Of a stretch of DNA of 64,000 nt, positions 18,923-29,346 are shown one piece after another. Location of the stretch: assembly GCA_028716385.1 (NCBI GenBank), contig JAQUPX010000003.1, positions 62,001-126,000 of the forward strand. The letters are read 5' to 3'. Within the stretch, counting starts at the first letter, position 1. Every line of letters starts with the position of its first letter. The position numbers and the translations under genes are program-made. Source of the DNA: a bacterium. GTDB lineage: Bacteria > Hydrothermota > UBA3073 > JACQXS01 > JAQTXJ01. The notes below the pieces were generated by a model. That model worked only from the letters and a program-made list of their open reading frames with translations. It was not told the DNA's origin and did no database searches.

Positions 18923-20089
18923 TTAATTAAAACTGTTATATAAATTTTTTGTATCGCCAATAACCTTATCCCAGTTAAAAATTTCTTCTACTTTTCTTTT
19001 CCCGGTCATTCCCATCTTAATCCTTAATGCTTTATCTTTTAATAATTTCAATACGGCTCCTGCCAAAACCTTCGAATCTTGTTTTACAAGTAACCCATCA
19101 TTTTCATCGGATATTATTTCCCTTAATGCCGGGATATCGCCACCAATTACCGGTTTGCTAAACTTCCATGCTTCAGCATATACAATTCCAAAAGCTTCTT
19201 CATAAGAAGGCATACAAAATATGTCGCAAGCCGCATAAGCACTCGATTTTTCAAAACCATCACACCACGGCAACTCAATAACTTTTCTGTCTTTTACAGG
19301 ATATGCAGATTCCCCGTTACCAATAAATACAAAGAAGGTTTCCGGTTCATCTTGCCATATTAGTTTCATAGAATCAATCACTGTATTATACCCCTTCCCC
19401 TTTGTTTTCCTGCCAATAAACAAGACCATATTTCCTTTAATATTATATTTCTCCCTGAACCACTCTGCATCACATTCATTCGTGATAATCGGCGCGCTGT
19501 AAATAACCTTTATTTTTCCCTCATTTACACCTTTTGACATCATAAATTGTTTCTCATACTCGCTTTTAACTATCACCCTGTCTGCAGACTTATACAGCTC
19601 AATATCAATGTCCCCATCACCCCAGTTCCCGGGATGACAATGTGGCAAAACTAGAAACGGTTTGTTAAGCATTTTGCAAGTTTTTAACACGCTAAAACTT
19701 AAAAGTTCAAGTCCTGTTCCATGATATTCAACAATATCTGCCAATTTTATAAATGGCGTTATTTTTTTTACCCACACTTTGTTATACATCCATTGTGCAA
19801 GCTTTTGAGTATTTAAGTTAAAATGTAATTTATATACAGGCAAAAGCCATATTTTTTCAAAAAAACTTATTCCTATAACATTAACTTTAATTTTATCGTT
19901 GAAATAAGTTTTGTTTTTTGAACTCGCCAAAAACCTATTGCTTGAAGCAAAATAATCAACAGGGCTATCAAATCTCGTTACTACTTCCACATCATACTCT
20001 TTGGACAATTCTTCGGAAATCTTATACAAATACCTTTCTCTACCCCCAATTTTATCTGTATATACCGGGATAACAAATAAAATTTGCAT
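18923..20089 (-). CDS. Family 4 glycosyltransferase (GT-B)
   Basis: VLFIGRKTKGKGYNTVIDSM, FCMPSYEEAFGIVYAEAWKFSKPVIGGDIPALREI. Confidence 0.9.
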   Translation of the reverse strand: MQILFVIPVYTDKIGGRERYLYKISEELSKEYDVEVVTRFDSPVDYFASSNRFLASSKNKTYFNDKIKVNVIGISFFEKIWLLPVYKLHFNLNTQKLAQWMYNKVWVKKITPFIKLADIVEYHGTGLELLSFSVLKTCKMLNKPFLVLPHCHPGNWGDGDIDIELYKSADRVIVKSEYEKQFMMSKGVNEGKIKVIYSAPIITNECDAEWFREKYNIKGNMVLFIGRKTKGKGYNTVIDSMKLIWQDEPETFFVFIGNGESAYPVKDRKVIELPWCDGFEKSSAYAACDIFCMPSYEEAFGIVYAEAWKFSKPVIGGDIPALREIISDENDGLLVKQDSKVLAGAVLKLLKDKALRIKMGMTGKRKVEEIFNWDKVIGDTKNLYNSFN

Positions 20090-20092
20090 TTC

Positions 20093-21124
20093 TTAAGGTA
20101 AAACACTTTCTATTTCCTTTTTATGTTCTATTAGCCATTGGTAAAGTCGTTGAACTCCTCTAGTAACATTAACATTCGGCTTCCACTTCATATCTTGTTT
20201 TGCTTTAGTAGTATCAGAGACATAAAACAACTGGTCGCCCGGTCTGGATTCACTAAATTTGCATTTTATCTTCCTGCCTAACTTGTCTTCTATCATATCT
20301 ATTAACTCTAAAAGGGATATTGTATTCTCCCTACCGCCACCGATATTATAGACTTTCCCCTTTATTTTATCCTTGTTTTTCACTGCAGACATACATAAAT
20401 TAACATAATCCTCAATAAAAAGGATATCTCTTATTTGCTTGCCATTGCCATAAATTGTTAATTGTCTATTTCTTATCGCTGTTATGATAAACCATGCAAC
20501 CCAACCCTGGTCTTCCACCCCAAATTGCCTCTCCCCATATATACAGGACATTCTGAATACTATCGTTGGCAAGTCATACATTCTTGAATAATCCCGGACG
20601 TATTGGTCTGCACATCCCTTGGAACATCCATAAGGTGAATAGAAATCCAATCCCATAGATTCATTTATACCATCTTTCAAGTTTTTAGCTTCATATCGTT
20701 TTGATTTTTCTACCAACTGAGTATTTTCTAATTTACCATATACTTTGTTCGTAGATGAAAAAATAACCAATGGTTTATTTTCCTCTTTTCTACAAGCTTC
20801 AAGCAAATTAAATGTTCCCATTGCATTTATCTCAAAATCTTCTGCAGGATTAATTACGGATGTTGTTACTGCTGTTTGTGCCGCAAAGTGGAATACGACA
20901 TCTATATGGGAATACTTTTGGAATACATTATTTACTGCTTTTTTATCTCTGGTATCACCCTTAATAAAGGTAAATTTTCCATTTTCTTTTAACCATTTCA
21001 AATTTAGTTCCGAGCCACGCCTTGACAAGTTATCAAATACAATTACCTCATTGCCATTGCTGATTAACCTATTGGCAACATTACTTCCAATAAATCCGGC
21101 TCCGCCTGTAACCAAAACTCGCAT
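20093..21124 (-). CDS. Extended SDR epimerase, CDP-paratose 2-epimerase-like
   Basis: VTGGAGFIGSNVANRL, DFYSPYGCSKGCADQYV, YGERQFGVEDQGWVAWFI, GNGKQIRDILFIEDYVNL; the DQGWV region resembles CDP-tyvelose epimerases. Confidence 0.82.
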   Translation of the reverse strand: MRVLVTGGAGFIGSNVANRLISNGNEVIVFDNLSRRGSELNLKWLKENGKFTFIKGDTRDKKAVNNVFQKYSHIDVVFHFAAQTAVTTSVINPAEDFEINAMGTFNLLEACRKEENKPLVIFSSTNKVYGKLENTQLVEKSKRYEAKNLKDGINESMGLDFYSPYGCSKGCADQYVRDYSRMYDLPTIVFRMSCIYGERQFGVEDQGWVAWFIITAIRNRQLTIYGNGKQIRDILFIEDYVNLCMSAVKNKDKIKGKVYNIGGGRENTISLLELIDMIEDKLGRKIKCKFSESRPGDQLFYVSDTTKAKQDMKWKPNVNVTRGVQRLYQWLIEHKKEIESVLP

Positions 21125-21275
21125 TTTAGTAAAATATTAACTTATTGTATAATTGTCAAGTATTTCTACAATTTGTAATTACTATTTAAAAATCTCGTAA
21201 AATAAAAAATATAATAAAATTATTAACTCTATTCTAACAACAACAAACTATACTCTATTATTGAAGTAATTTATG

Positions 21276-21303
21276 TTGACAAAATGACAAATAAATCTAC
21301 TAT
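21276..21303 (+). promoter_or_regulatory. Putative promoter of ino1
   Basis: TTGACA, 16-bp spacer, TACTAT; SD gggagg before ATG 21334. Confidence 0.45.
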
Positions 21304-21333
21304 GGTAAATAATTTTAATATTGGGAGGAATTT

Positions 21334-22425
21334 ATGGGAAAAATAAGAGTGGGGATAATAGGCGTTGGTAATTGCGCATCAAGTTTAGTCCAGGGTGTTC
21401 ATTTTTATAAAAATAAAAAAACAGGTCGTATTCCAGGCATTATGCACCTGAAATTTGGACCTTACTCAATAGAAGATATAGAATTTTCCTGCGCAATAGA
21501 TATAGATAGAAATAAAGTAGGCAAAGACTTAGGGGAAGCAATTTATGCGACTCCAAATAATACTTTCAGATTCTGTGACGTTCCGAAACTTGGAGTTCCC
21601 GTTTTAAGAGGAATGGCGCATGACGGTATTGGAAGGTATCTTGCACCTATAGTAAAAAAAGCGCCCGGCGCAACAGCAGACATTATAAGAGCATTCAAAG
21701 AAACTAAAACGGATATAGTAATAAACTACCTGCCCGTAGGTTCGGAAGAAGCTACAAAGTGGTATGTAGAACAGGTTTTACAATCAGGAAAAATAGGTTT
21801 CATAAACTGTATCCCGGTATTCATTGCAAGTTCAAAATACTGGCAGGAAAGATTCAGAAAAGCCGGTTGTCCCATAGTAGGAGACGATATAAAATCTCAA
21901 GTCGGCTCAACTATAGTTCATAGAGTTCTCACTAATTTATTCAACGACCGAGCCGTAGAACTATTAAGAACATACCAATTGAATGTAGGCGGGAATACGG
22001 ATTTCTTAAATATGCTTGAAAGAGACAGGTTAGAATCAAAAAAGATTAGTAAAACACAGGCAGTTACTTCACAAATACCTTATAAAATAGACGAAGAAAA
22101 TGTCCACGTAGGGCCATCAGATTATGTGCCCTGGCTTAAAGACAGAAAATTTGCCTTTATAAGATTAGAGGGCAGAACCTTTGGCGATGTACCATTAAAT
22201 ATAGAATTAAAAATGGAAGTGTGGGATTCGCCTAATTCGGCAGGTGTGGTAATAGATGCATTAAGAGCATGTAAAATTGCTTTAGATGCAGGGCTTGCAG
22301 GTGAAATCGTAGAACCGTCAAGTTACTTTATGAAATCACCGCCGGTTCAATTCCCTGATGATATGGCAAAACAAAAAGTGGAAGAATTCATAAAAAAGAA
22401 CAGCAAAAAAGAAAAAAGTAAGTGA
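21334..22425 (+). CDS. ino1: Inositol-3-phosphate synthase
   Basis: [63 protein letters not shown]. Confidence 0.93.
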   Translation: MGKIRVGIIGVGNCASSLVQGVHFYKNKKTGRIPGIMHLKFGPYSIEDIEFSCAIDIDRNKVGKDLGEAIYATPNNTFRFCDVPKLGVPVLRGMAHDGIGRYLAPIVKKAPGATADIIRAFKETKTDIVINYLPVGSEEATKWYVEQVLQSGKIGFINCIPVFIASSKYWQERFRKAGCPIVGDDIKSQVGSTIVHRVLTNLFNDRAVELLRTYQLNVGGNTDFLNMLERDRLESKKISKTQAVTSQIPYKIDEENVHVGPSDYVPWLKDRKFAFIRLEGRTFGDVPLNIELKMEVWDSPNSAGVVIDALRACKIALDAGLAGEIVEPSSYFMKSPPVQFPDDMAKQKVEEFIKKNSKKEKSK

Positions 22426-23051
22426 AAAAAGGCTTATTCATATCTTTTGAAGGTATAGAAGGTTGCGGAAAAACCACTCAGGCGAAAAGACTTTTTAAAT
22501 ATCTAGTAAACCAAGGTTATAAATGCATCCTCACACAGGAACCTGGCGGGACCGGAATTTCAAAAAAAATACGAGAAATCTTACTTGATACGAGTAATAA
22601 AAAGTTGACACCTGTTGCGGAACTTTTTCTTTATCTCGCAGATAGGTCGCAACATACGGAAGAAGTTATATTACCGGCACTTAAAAGTAATAAAATAGTA
22701 ATTACGGATAGGTCTGTAGATTCTACTATTGCATACCAGGGTGGCGGGCGGGAAATTTCAATGGAGACGATCAAAACTCTTAATCAGTTTGTAACTAAAG
22801 GAATTACGCCAAATATAACCATACTTCTTGACATAGCGCCCGAAAAAGGACTTGCACGAATAAAAAACAAAGACAGGATGGAACTTGAAAAAATAAAATT
22901 TTATAAAAAAGTCAGGGGAGTTTATATTAATATTGCCAAAAAGGAACCGGGAAGAGTAAAAATTATAAACGGAGACTTAAAAATAGAAGAAATAGAATTG
23001 GAAATAAGAAAATTCATACAATCTAAAACCTGTCTACCGGCAGGCAGGTAG
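22422..23051 (+). CDS. tmk: Thymidylate kinase; C-terminus runs into a palindromic repeat
   Basis: [51 protein letters not shown]; last residues TCLPAGR-stop encoded by cctgtctaccggcaggcaggtag. Confidence 0.94.
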   Translation: MKKGLFISFEGIEGCGKTTQAKRLFKYLVNQGYKCILTQEPGGTGISKKIREILLDTSNKKLTPVAELFLYLADRSQHTEEVILPALKSNKIVITDRSVDSTIAYQGGGREISMETIKTLNQFVTKGITPNITILLDIAPEKGLARIKNKDRMELEKIKFYKKVRGVYINIAKKEPGRVKIINGDLKIEEIELEIRKFIQSKTCLPAGR

Positions 23052-23060
23052 GAGAAAAAA

Positions 23061-24584
23061 ATGAAGAAAAAACTATTCATTGCATTAATAATCAGCGGAA
23101 CGTTAGGAGCTTTTTCCTTATGGGCATTGCCACAAACCGGAAATCTGTTGCAAATGTTAAGAACTTTTACTCAAGTCTTAAAATTAATAGAAGAAAACTA
23201 CGTTCAGCAAGTAAAAACTGATGACCTATTTCAAAATGCAATTAAAGGGATGTTATCAAAATTAGACCCGCATTCTAATTACTTAGATCCAAAACTTTAT
23301 AAGGAATTGAAAATTCATTCTGAAGGTAAATACGGAGGATTGGGATTTCAGTTCGGCATAATAAAAAACCATCCGACGATTATTTCCCCAATGGAGGGGA
23401 CACCGGCATATAGAGCAGGATTACAAGCAGGGGATGTAATAACAAAAATAGATGGTATTTCCACTAAGGGTATGGGAGACGAGGAGTCAATGAGCAAAAT
23501 GCGCGGGAAACCGGGAACAAAAGTAACTCTCACGATAGCAAGAGAAAATGCAGGCGCTCCTTTTGACCTAACAATTACAAGAGATTTTATAAAGATAAAA
23601 AATATTCCTTATGCCGGACTTATTGGAACTGATATAGGATACATACGTCTATTAAGTTTTTCTGAAAATGTAGGAGAAGATGTAAGAAAAGCTATTGATT
23701 CCTTAGTCTCAGTTGGAGCTAAGAAATTTATCATGGATTTAAGACTTAATCCGGGCGGACTTCTTGATGAAGCAGTAAAAGTATCTGAGAATTTCTTACC
23801 TCAAGGAAAACTTATTGTATCCACTAAAGGAAGAAATCCTCAAATGAACCGTGATTATTATAGTACGAAGCCATCCAAAATCACGGGACGCCCGTTGGTT
23901 ATTCTTGTAGATAAAGGTTCTGCTTCTGCATCAGAAATTGTAGCAGGTGCCATACAGGACCAGGACGCAGGACTTATCGCCGGGGATACGACTTTTGGGA
24001 AAGGTTCGGTTCAGACAGTTGTTCCCGTAGATTCCGGTGCCATAAAATTAACTACTGCAAGATATTATACCCCTTGTGGAAAATGTATTGATATGGCAGA
24101 TACTTCGGAATTTATTATACGAAATCCTACCCTTGGTAAAAAATATACTACCTTAGGTTCACTTGCAAGAGAATTAACATCATCGGGAGCAATAATCCCT
24201 GATTTAGTGTTAAAAAAACAACCTACTATTGCGTCACTTACTATAAAAATATATAAAGAAAACTTAATTTTCCAGCAATTTGCCTTAAAATATACTAAAT
24301 CACATCCAAAACTTACAGAAGACTTTAGAATTGATGATGCCGCTTTAACAGAATTTCAAACATATATAAAAGCTAAAGACATAAAGTTTACTGATGCTGA
24401 ATTTGATTCCGCGAAACCTGATTTACAAAAGCTACTAAGGCAGATGATTGCGACTGAAAAATGGGGAACAAGAGGCGGATATTATGTATCTTTACAACAA
24501 GATATTTGGATTAAAGATATTTGTGAACTCTTAAATAAATCAGATTCACAAACAGAATTATTTAAAGTTGGAGGGGTAAAATGA
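23061..24584 (+). CDS. C-terminal processing peptidase (S41) with PDZ domain
   Basis: Signal peptide; DPHSNYLDP, PDZ GGLGFQFG, LRLNPGGLLDEAV, DKGSASASEIVAGAIQD, GKGSVQTV. Confidence 0.94.
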   Translation: MKKKLFIALIISGTLGAFSLWALPQTGNLLQMLRTFTQVLKLIEENYVQQVKTDDLFQNAIKGMLSKLDPHSNYLDPKLYKELKIHSEGKYGGLGFQFGIIKNHPTIISPMEGTPAYRAGLQAGDVITKIDGISTKGMGDEESMSKMRGKPGTKVTLTIARENAGAPFDLTITRDFIKIKNIPYAGLIGTDIGYIRLLSFSENVGEDVRKAIDSLVSVGAKKFIMDLRLNPGGLLDEAVKVSENFLPQGKLIVSTKGRNPQMNRDYYSTKPSKITGRPLVILVDKGSASASEIVAGAIQDQDAGLIAGDTTFGKGSVQTVVPVDSGAIKLTTARYYTPCGKCIDMADTSEFIIRNPTLGKKYTTLGSLARELTSSGAIIPDLVLKKQPTIASLTIKIYKENLIFQQFALKYTKSHPKLTEDFRIDDAALTEFQTYIKAKDIKFTDAEFDSAKPDLQKLLRQMIATEKWGTRGGYYVSLQQDIWIKDICELLNKSDSQTELFKVGGVK

Positions 24585-25507
24585 AATTACAAAATGTAGT
24601 TCACTCGCAGCAATTTGATATTAAAACACTGGATGAATTGTTTGCTATGGCAAGGGAAATGGAAATAATAGCCAAGAATGGCAGCAATCTATTGACAGGT
24701 AAAATAATGGGAACGTTATTTTATGAACCAAGCACCAGAACAAGAATGTCTTTTGAATCGGCAATGTTAAAACTTGGCGGGAATGTAATATCAACGGAAA
24801 ATGCTAAGGAGTTTTCATCCGCAACTAAAGGCGAAACGGTTGAAGATACAATCAGAGTAATGGAAGGATATGTAGACGTAATCGTAATGAGGCATTATCG
24901 TGAAGGCTCTGCAGAAAGAGCAGCGCAAACAACTACTATCCCTTTTATAAATGCCGGTGATGGCACGGGACAACATCCGACTCAGGCCTTACTTGACTTA
25001 TACACAATACAAAAAGAACTTGGCAAAATAAATGGGATATCTATCGCTATGGTAGGCGACCTTGCGCACGGAAGAACCGTTCGTTCACTCGCATATCTTT
25101 TAGCAAAATACAAGGGAATTAAAATTTATTTTGTTGCTCCTAAAAGTGTAAAAATGAATCAGGACATAAAACTTTATCTTAAGAAACATAAAATAGAATT
25201 TATAGAAGAAGATTCATTGAAAGTAGTAGCACCGAAAGTTGATGTAATATACCAGACAAGAATACAAAGAGAAAGGTTTGTAGAAAAAGAAAATCTTGAA
25301 GAATACGAGGAAGCTCATGGAAAATACATAATTGATAACTCCATTCTGGATATTATGAAATCAAATTCTATAATTATGCATCCGCTTCCAAGAGCAGGCG
25401 AAATAAGAAAAGAAGTAGATTCCGACCCACGCGCCGCATATTTTAGACAGGCACAAAACGGGCTATATCTTAGAATGGCACTGCTGAAAGCATTACTCGT
25501 AGGATAA
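24581..25507 (+). CDS. pyrB: Aspartate carbamoyltransferase catalytic subunit
   Basis: FYEPSTRTRMSFESAMLKLGG, HPTQALLDLYTI, MHPLPRAGEI. Confidence 0.95.
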   Translation: MKLQNVVHSQQFDIKTLDELFAMAREMEIIAKNGSNLLTGKIMGTLFYEPSTRTRMSFESAMLKLGGNVISTENAKEFSSATKGETVEDTIRVMEGYVDVIVMRHYREGSAERAAQTTTIPFINAGDGTGQHPTQALLDLYTIQKELGKINGISIAMVGDLAHGRTVRSLAYLLAKYKGIKIYFVAPKSVKMNQDIKLYLKKHKIEFIEEDSLKVVAPKVDVIYQTRIQRERFVEKENLEEYEEAHGKYIIDNSILDIMKSNSIIMHPLPRAGEIRKEVDSDPRAAYFRQAQNGLYLRMALLKALLVG

Positions 25508-25561
25508 ACTAATACATTATACTTGTTTTTAACTTATCTATAAAAACTCTTACCGAAAACA

Positions 25562-26596
25562 ATGCCTATAAATTATATCCAAGAAACAATCAAACTTGCA
25601 AAACTTGGAGGAAAAACTTCCCCTAACCCTATGGTAGGCGCTGTGATAGTAAAAAATGGTAAAATAATCGGAAAGGGGTATCATAAAGGGAAGGGAACTC
25701 CCCACGCGGAAGTAGTTGCTATTCAGAATGTAAAATCAAGCGTTAAGGGAGCTATATTATATGTAAATTTAGAACCCTGCTGTCACTGGGGAACCACCCC
25801 GCCTTGTACAAAAGCTATAATAGAAGCAGGAATTAAAGAGGTTCATACCTCCATAATTGACCCCGCTAAATGGGTAAACGGAAAAGGAGTTCGTGAACTG
25901 AAACAGGCAGGAATAAAAGTACTTATCGGTGAATGTGCAAAAGAAGCAGAAAAATTAAACGAAACTTACTTGAAATATATGCGAACGGGATTGCCCTTCG
26001 TTATAATGAAAGCCGCAATAACTCTGGATGGTAAAATCGCAGGGGATACAAAAACCAAAGAGTGGATAAGTAATCCTAAAACAAGAGCATTTGTCCATCA
26101 ATTAAGAGCCCGTGTAGATGCTATTTTAGTAGGCAGTACTACTGTAAATTATGATAACCCGGAACTCACCGTAAGATTGGTCAAAGGGAAGAACCCCAAA
26201 AAAATTATTCTCTCTTCTAACTTGTCTATACCACGAAATGCAAAAATATTAGGAGATAACTGTATAATAGCTACCACAAATAAAAACAAATCTATCCCGG
26301 GTACAGAAATATGGAGATTTTCAGGGAATAAAGTAGATTTGCTCACTTTATTGCAAAAATCAGCCGAAAATAATATCCAGAGTATACTTATAGAAGGCGG
26401 GCAAGAAGTATTTACCCAGGCATTATCCGGTAAAATAGTAGATAAAGTATATTTTATAATTGCGCCAAAACTTATTGGGAATGGATTACAGGTTATAGGA
26501 AATCTCGGAATAAAACAGATTAAAGACAGTATACACTTGAACTATATCAGATTCCGAACATTTGATGATAATATGGTCCTTGAAGGCTATATATAA
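25562..26596 (+). CDS. ribD: Riboflavin biosynthesis deaminase/reductase
   Basis: GKTSPNPMVGAVIVKNGKIIGKGYH, HAEVVAI, NLEPCCHWGTTPPCTKAII, MKAAITLDGKIAG. Confidence 0.96.
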   Translation: MPINYIQETIKLAKLGGKTSPNPMVGAVIVKNGKIIGKGYHKGKGTPHAEVVAIQNVKSSVKGAILYVNLEPCCHWGTTPPCTKAIIEAGIKEVHTSIIDPAKWVNGKGVRELKQAGIKVLIGECAKEAEKLNETYLKYMRTGLPFVIMKAAITLDGKIAGDTKTKEWISNPKTRAFVHQLRARVDAILVGSTTVNYDNPELTVRLVKGKNPKKIILSSNLSIPRNAKILGDNCIIATTNKNKSIPGTEIWRFSGNKVDLLTLLQKSAENNIQSILIEGGQEVFTQALSGKIVDKVYFIIAPKLIGNGLQVIGNLGIKQIKDSIHLNYIRFRTFDDNMVLEGYI

Positions 26597-26618
26597 GGGA
26601 CAATATCATCTTTTCCCC

Positions 26619-26649
26619 TTGACAAACTCATAATTTTAAAACATATAAT
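26619..26649 (+). promoter_or_regulatory. Putative promoter
   Basis: TTGACA (26619-26624) and TATAAT (26644-26649); strong SD aggaggt before GTG 26703. Confidence 0.45.
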
Positions 26650-26702
26650 ATATGTTAAGTAGTATGTATAAAGATAAGATATTGAAGTTTTAGGAGGTAA
26701 AA

Positions 26703-28217
26703 GTGAAATTATACAAGTATACATTATTTTTATTAGTCTTTTTCTCGTCAGCATCCACAATAACCAATGCAAGAGTAGTAACATTCACAAGGGTAACGGT
26801 AGGCAGTGGATTGAATACTCCTCATGGTGACTGGACCGGCAACATAGATGGCACAAGCCCTAAATATGAACTTGATATTTTCGCAACAGTTGCCGGGAGT
26901 AAGACGGCAGTTTGGTATGCAAATACTAATAAGGGGAAAACTTGGTCGGCAAGTAACCTTATATGGAATAATCCTTATTATAATTATGAAATAGCAGGCA
27001 CTGACCTTAATAAAAATGGAATTATAGATGCCGTGTCAACAGATGACGATGTGAGCGCTACAGGTTTATCATATCTTTTACTTCACACAAATAGCGGGGG
27101 AGGGACTTTTACAACAACGGATATTAACAGCAGCGGTATTAGTGGGTTATTCAGGCAAATGAGATTTGGAGACATGGAAGGAGACGGAGACATAGATATA
27201 ATCGTGACAGTCAACACTAACAGATTTTATACTACTCAGACAGGTGTTGGCGTATACTGGTATGAAAATACAGGAAATTTGAATTTCACGCCTCATTTTG
27301 TAGGATTCTGTAATGCATGGAAAATAGATTGTTTTGACAATGATATGCCAAAAGATGGGCATCTTGATATAGTAGTTACTGAATGCTATCATGGGAACCT
27401 TGATATAACGGCAAACTGCAAATTGATTTTATATAAAAACAATGGAAGTGAAAGTTTTAGTCCGTATGTAATAGACAATACTCTCGGGCCACCCAGCGGG
27501 GCATCGAGTAGCGGTGGAGCAGGAATAAGGTGCGCAGATTTCGACAAGGATGGACTAATAGATATAGCTTCAGGAAATTCATCAACAGGAGTTTTTTACT
27601 GGTATAAAAACAATGGCGGAAATACTTTCACAAAATATACAATAGATACAAATTGCCCTGCTATTGATGGAATTGATGTGGGAGATTTTGAACCGGATGG
27701 TGATATGGATATAGTAGTAGCAGGACGAAGTTATTGGTTTAGATGGTATGAAAATGATGGGAGCGGTAACTTTACAAAACATGATATTGATACGCAATAC
27801 CAATTATTTGACCTTCCTTATGTATCTTATTTAGACGGGGACAGCTGTCCTGATATAGTACTTACAGAATCATCTTCCAGTGGATATGTTTTTGCCTATC
27901 TTAACCCTTGCTCCGATTCCGGACACAGTATAGAAGAAAGTAATTTTGAAAATGAAAATTATCTAAAATCCCCATCCATTGTTAAAGGAAACTTTGCAAA
28001 ACTAACATTACATATAAAAAATGAAACAAATATTAGATTGGAAATAAGGGATGTTACAGGCAGTATTAAAGATGTGCTTCTCGAGAAAAACAATTGTCAA
28101 CCCGGAATTTACGAAACCTTATGGAATACCAATAAAAAATCTGCCGGGATATATTTCGTAACACTAAAGACAGGGGATAACCATACACAAACAAAGAAAA
28201 TTACATATATCAAATAA
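26703..28217 (+). CDS. Secreted FG-GAP/VCBS-repeat protein with C-terminal T9SS-type sorting-like domain
   Basis: Signal peptide; repeats such as DMEGDGDIDIIVTVN, DFDKDGLIDIASGN, DFEPDGDMDIVVAG; C-term LRLEIRDVTGSIKDVLL...GIYETLWNTNKKSAGIYFVTLKTG. Confidence 0.8.
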   Translation: MKLYKYTLFLLVFFSSASTITNARVVTFTRVTVGSGLNTPHGDWTGNIDGTSPKYELDIFATVAGSKTAVWYANTNKGKTWSASNLIWNNPYYNYEIAGTDLNKNGIIDAVSTDDDVSATGLSYLLLHTNSGGGTFTTTDINSSGISGLFRQMRFGDMEGDGDIDIIVTVNTNRFYTTQTGVGVYWYENTGNLNFTPHFVGFCNAWKIDCFDNDMPKDGHLDIVVTECYHGNLDITANCKLILYKNNGSESFSPYVIDNTLGPPSGASSSGGAGIRCADFDKDGLIDIASGNSSTGVFYWYKNNGGNTFTKYTIDTNCPAIDGIDVGDFEPDGDMDIVVAGRSYWFRWYENDGSGNFTKHDIDTQYQLFDLPYVSYLDGDSCPDIVLTESSSSGYVFAYLNPCSDSGHSIEESNFENENYLKSPSIVKGNFAKLTLHIKNETNIRLEIRDVTGSIKDVLLEKNNCQPGIYETLWNTNKKSAGIYFVTLKTGDNHTQTKKITYIK

Positions 28218-28270
28218 ATCCTTACTCCCGTAATTTTCTATATATTACTTTAAAAACCGGTAATATGTTT

Positions 28271-29332
28271 TTAGAGATATGTTTTTGCTAATTCCTCTCC
28301 GTTTAGAACCCTTAGCGCACCTTGAGCAAGCGCAAGCATTTCATTCTCACCCGGAAGAACAAGCGCAGGAGCTATAAATTCTGTTCGTTCTTTTATCAAA
28401 TCAACGAGTAACTTATAATTTGCAGCAGAACCCGTAAGAACTATACCATCAACTTTTCCCTTCAACACTGTCGCCATTGCACCTATTTCCTTTGCTATTT
28501 GATAAGCCATTGCCTCAATATAAAATTTCGCCTTTTCATCGCCATTAGCTATTCTATCTCTCACCTCTTCTATACTATTTGTCCCCAGATGAGCAGTAAT
28601 CCCGCCATTTCCTACAAGTCTTTTTTTAAGCCACTTCTCGTCATATTTCCCCGAAAAACAAAGTTTAACTAGCTGTGTTACGGGTAAACTGCCACTACGT
28701 TCCGGCGAAAATGGCCCTCCCTCATTTGCATTGTTAGCATCTATTATTTTTCCCGATTTTAATGGACATATAGATATTCCTCCGCCCAAATGCGCTACTA
28801 TAAGATTAATATCATTCAGGGATTTCCCCAATTGTGAAGCAGCTTTTCTTGCCATTGCTTTTATGTTTAATGTGTGTTGTAAAGCAACCCTTGTAATTTC
28901 AGGAATGCCCGCAACTCTTGCAAGAGGTTCAAATTCGTCTACTGAAACAGGGTCAACGGTAAATGCAGGAACATTAAATTTATTAGCTACTTCCGAAGCT
29001 AATAACGGTCCTATATTTGATATATGTTCGGCTAGAACTCTGCCTTCTTTGACATCATTTAACATAGTCTCATTTACGGTATATGTTCCGCTTACAATTG
29101 GTTTAAACGGACCTCCTCTTCCGACAGCTGCATCTATTTTCTTTACATCCCATTTATTAAGAAGGTCTTCTATTATTTTAAATCTAAACCCCAGTTGTTC
29201 TAAAGAATTTTTGTATTGTTTAAGTTCTTCCTGGGAATGAGATAATTTTTCTCTCTTCACTTCCTTTTCATCTTCGAACAAAGAACATACCGTAGACGTA
29301 GATCCGGGATTTATCACAAAAAGTGTCTTCAT
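28271..29332 (-). CDS. buk: Butyrate kinase
   Basis: FVINPGSTSTVCSLFE, AVGRGGPFKPIVSGTY, HLGGGISICPLKSGKIID, GVVLTGSAA-like motif; SD GGGGG. Confidence 0.92.
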   Translation of the reverse strand: MKTLFVINPGSTSTVCSLFEDEKEVKREKLSHSQEELKQYKNSLEQLGFRFKIIEDLLNKWDVKKIDAAVGRGGPFKPIVSGTYTVNETMLNDVKEGRVLAEHISNIGPLLASEVANKFNVPAFTVDPVSVDEFEPLARVAGIPEITRVALQHTLNIKAMARKAASQLGKSLNDINLIVAHLGGGISICPLKSGKIIDANNANEGGPFSPERSGSLPVTQLVKLCFSGKYDEKWLKKRLVGNGGITAHLGTNSIEEVRDRIANGDEKAKFYIEAMAYQIAKEIGAMATVLKGKVDGIVLTGSAANYKLLVDLIKERTEFIAPALVLPGENEMLALAQGALRVLNGEELAKTYL

Positions 29333-29346
29333 TATTCCCCCTTTAA

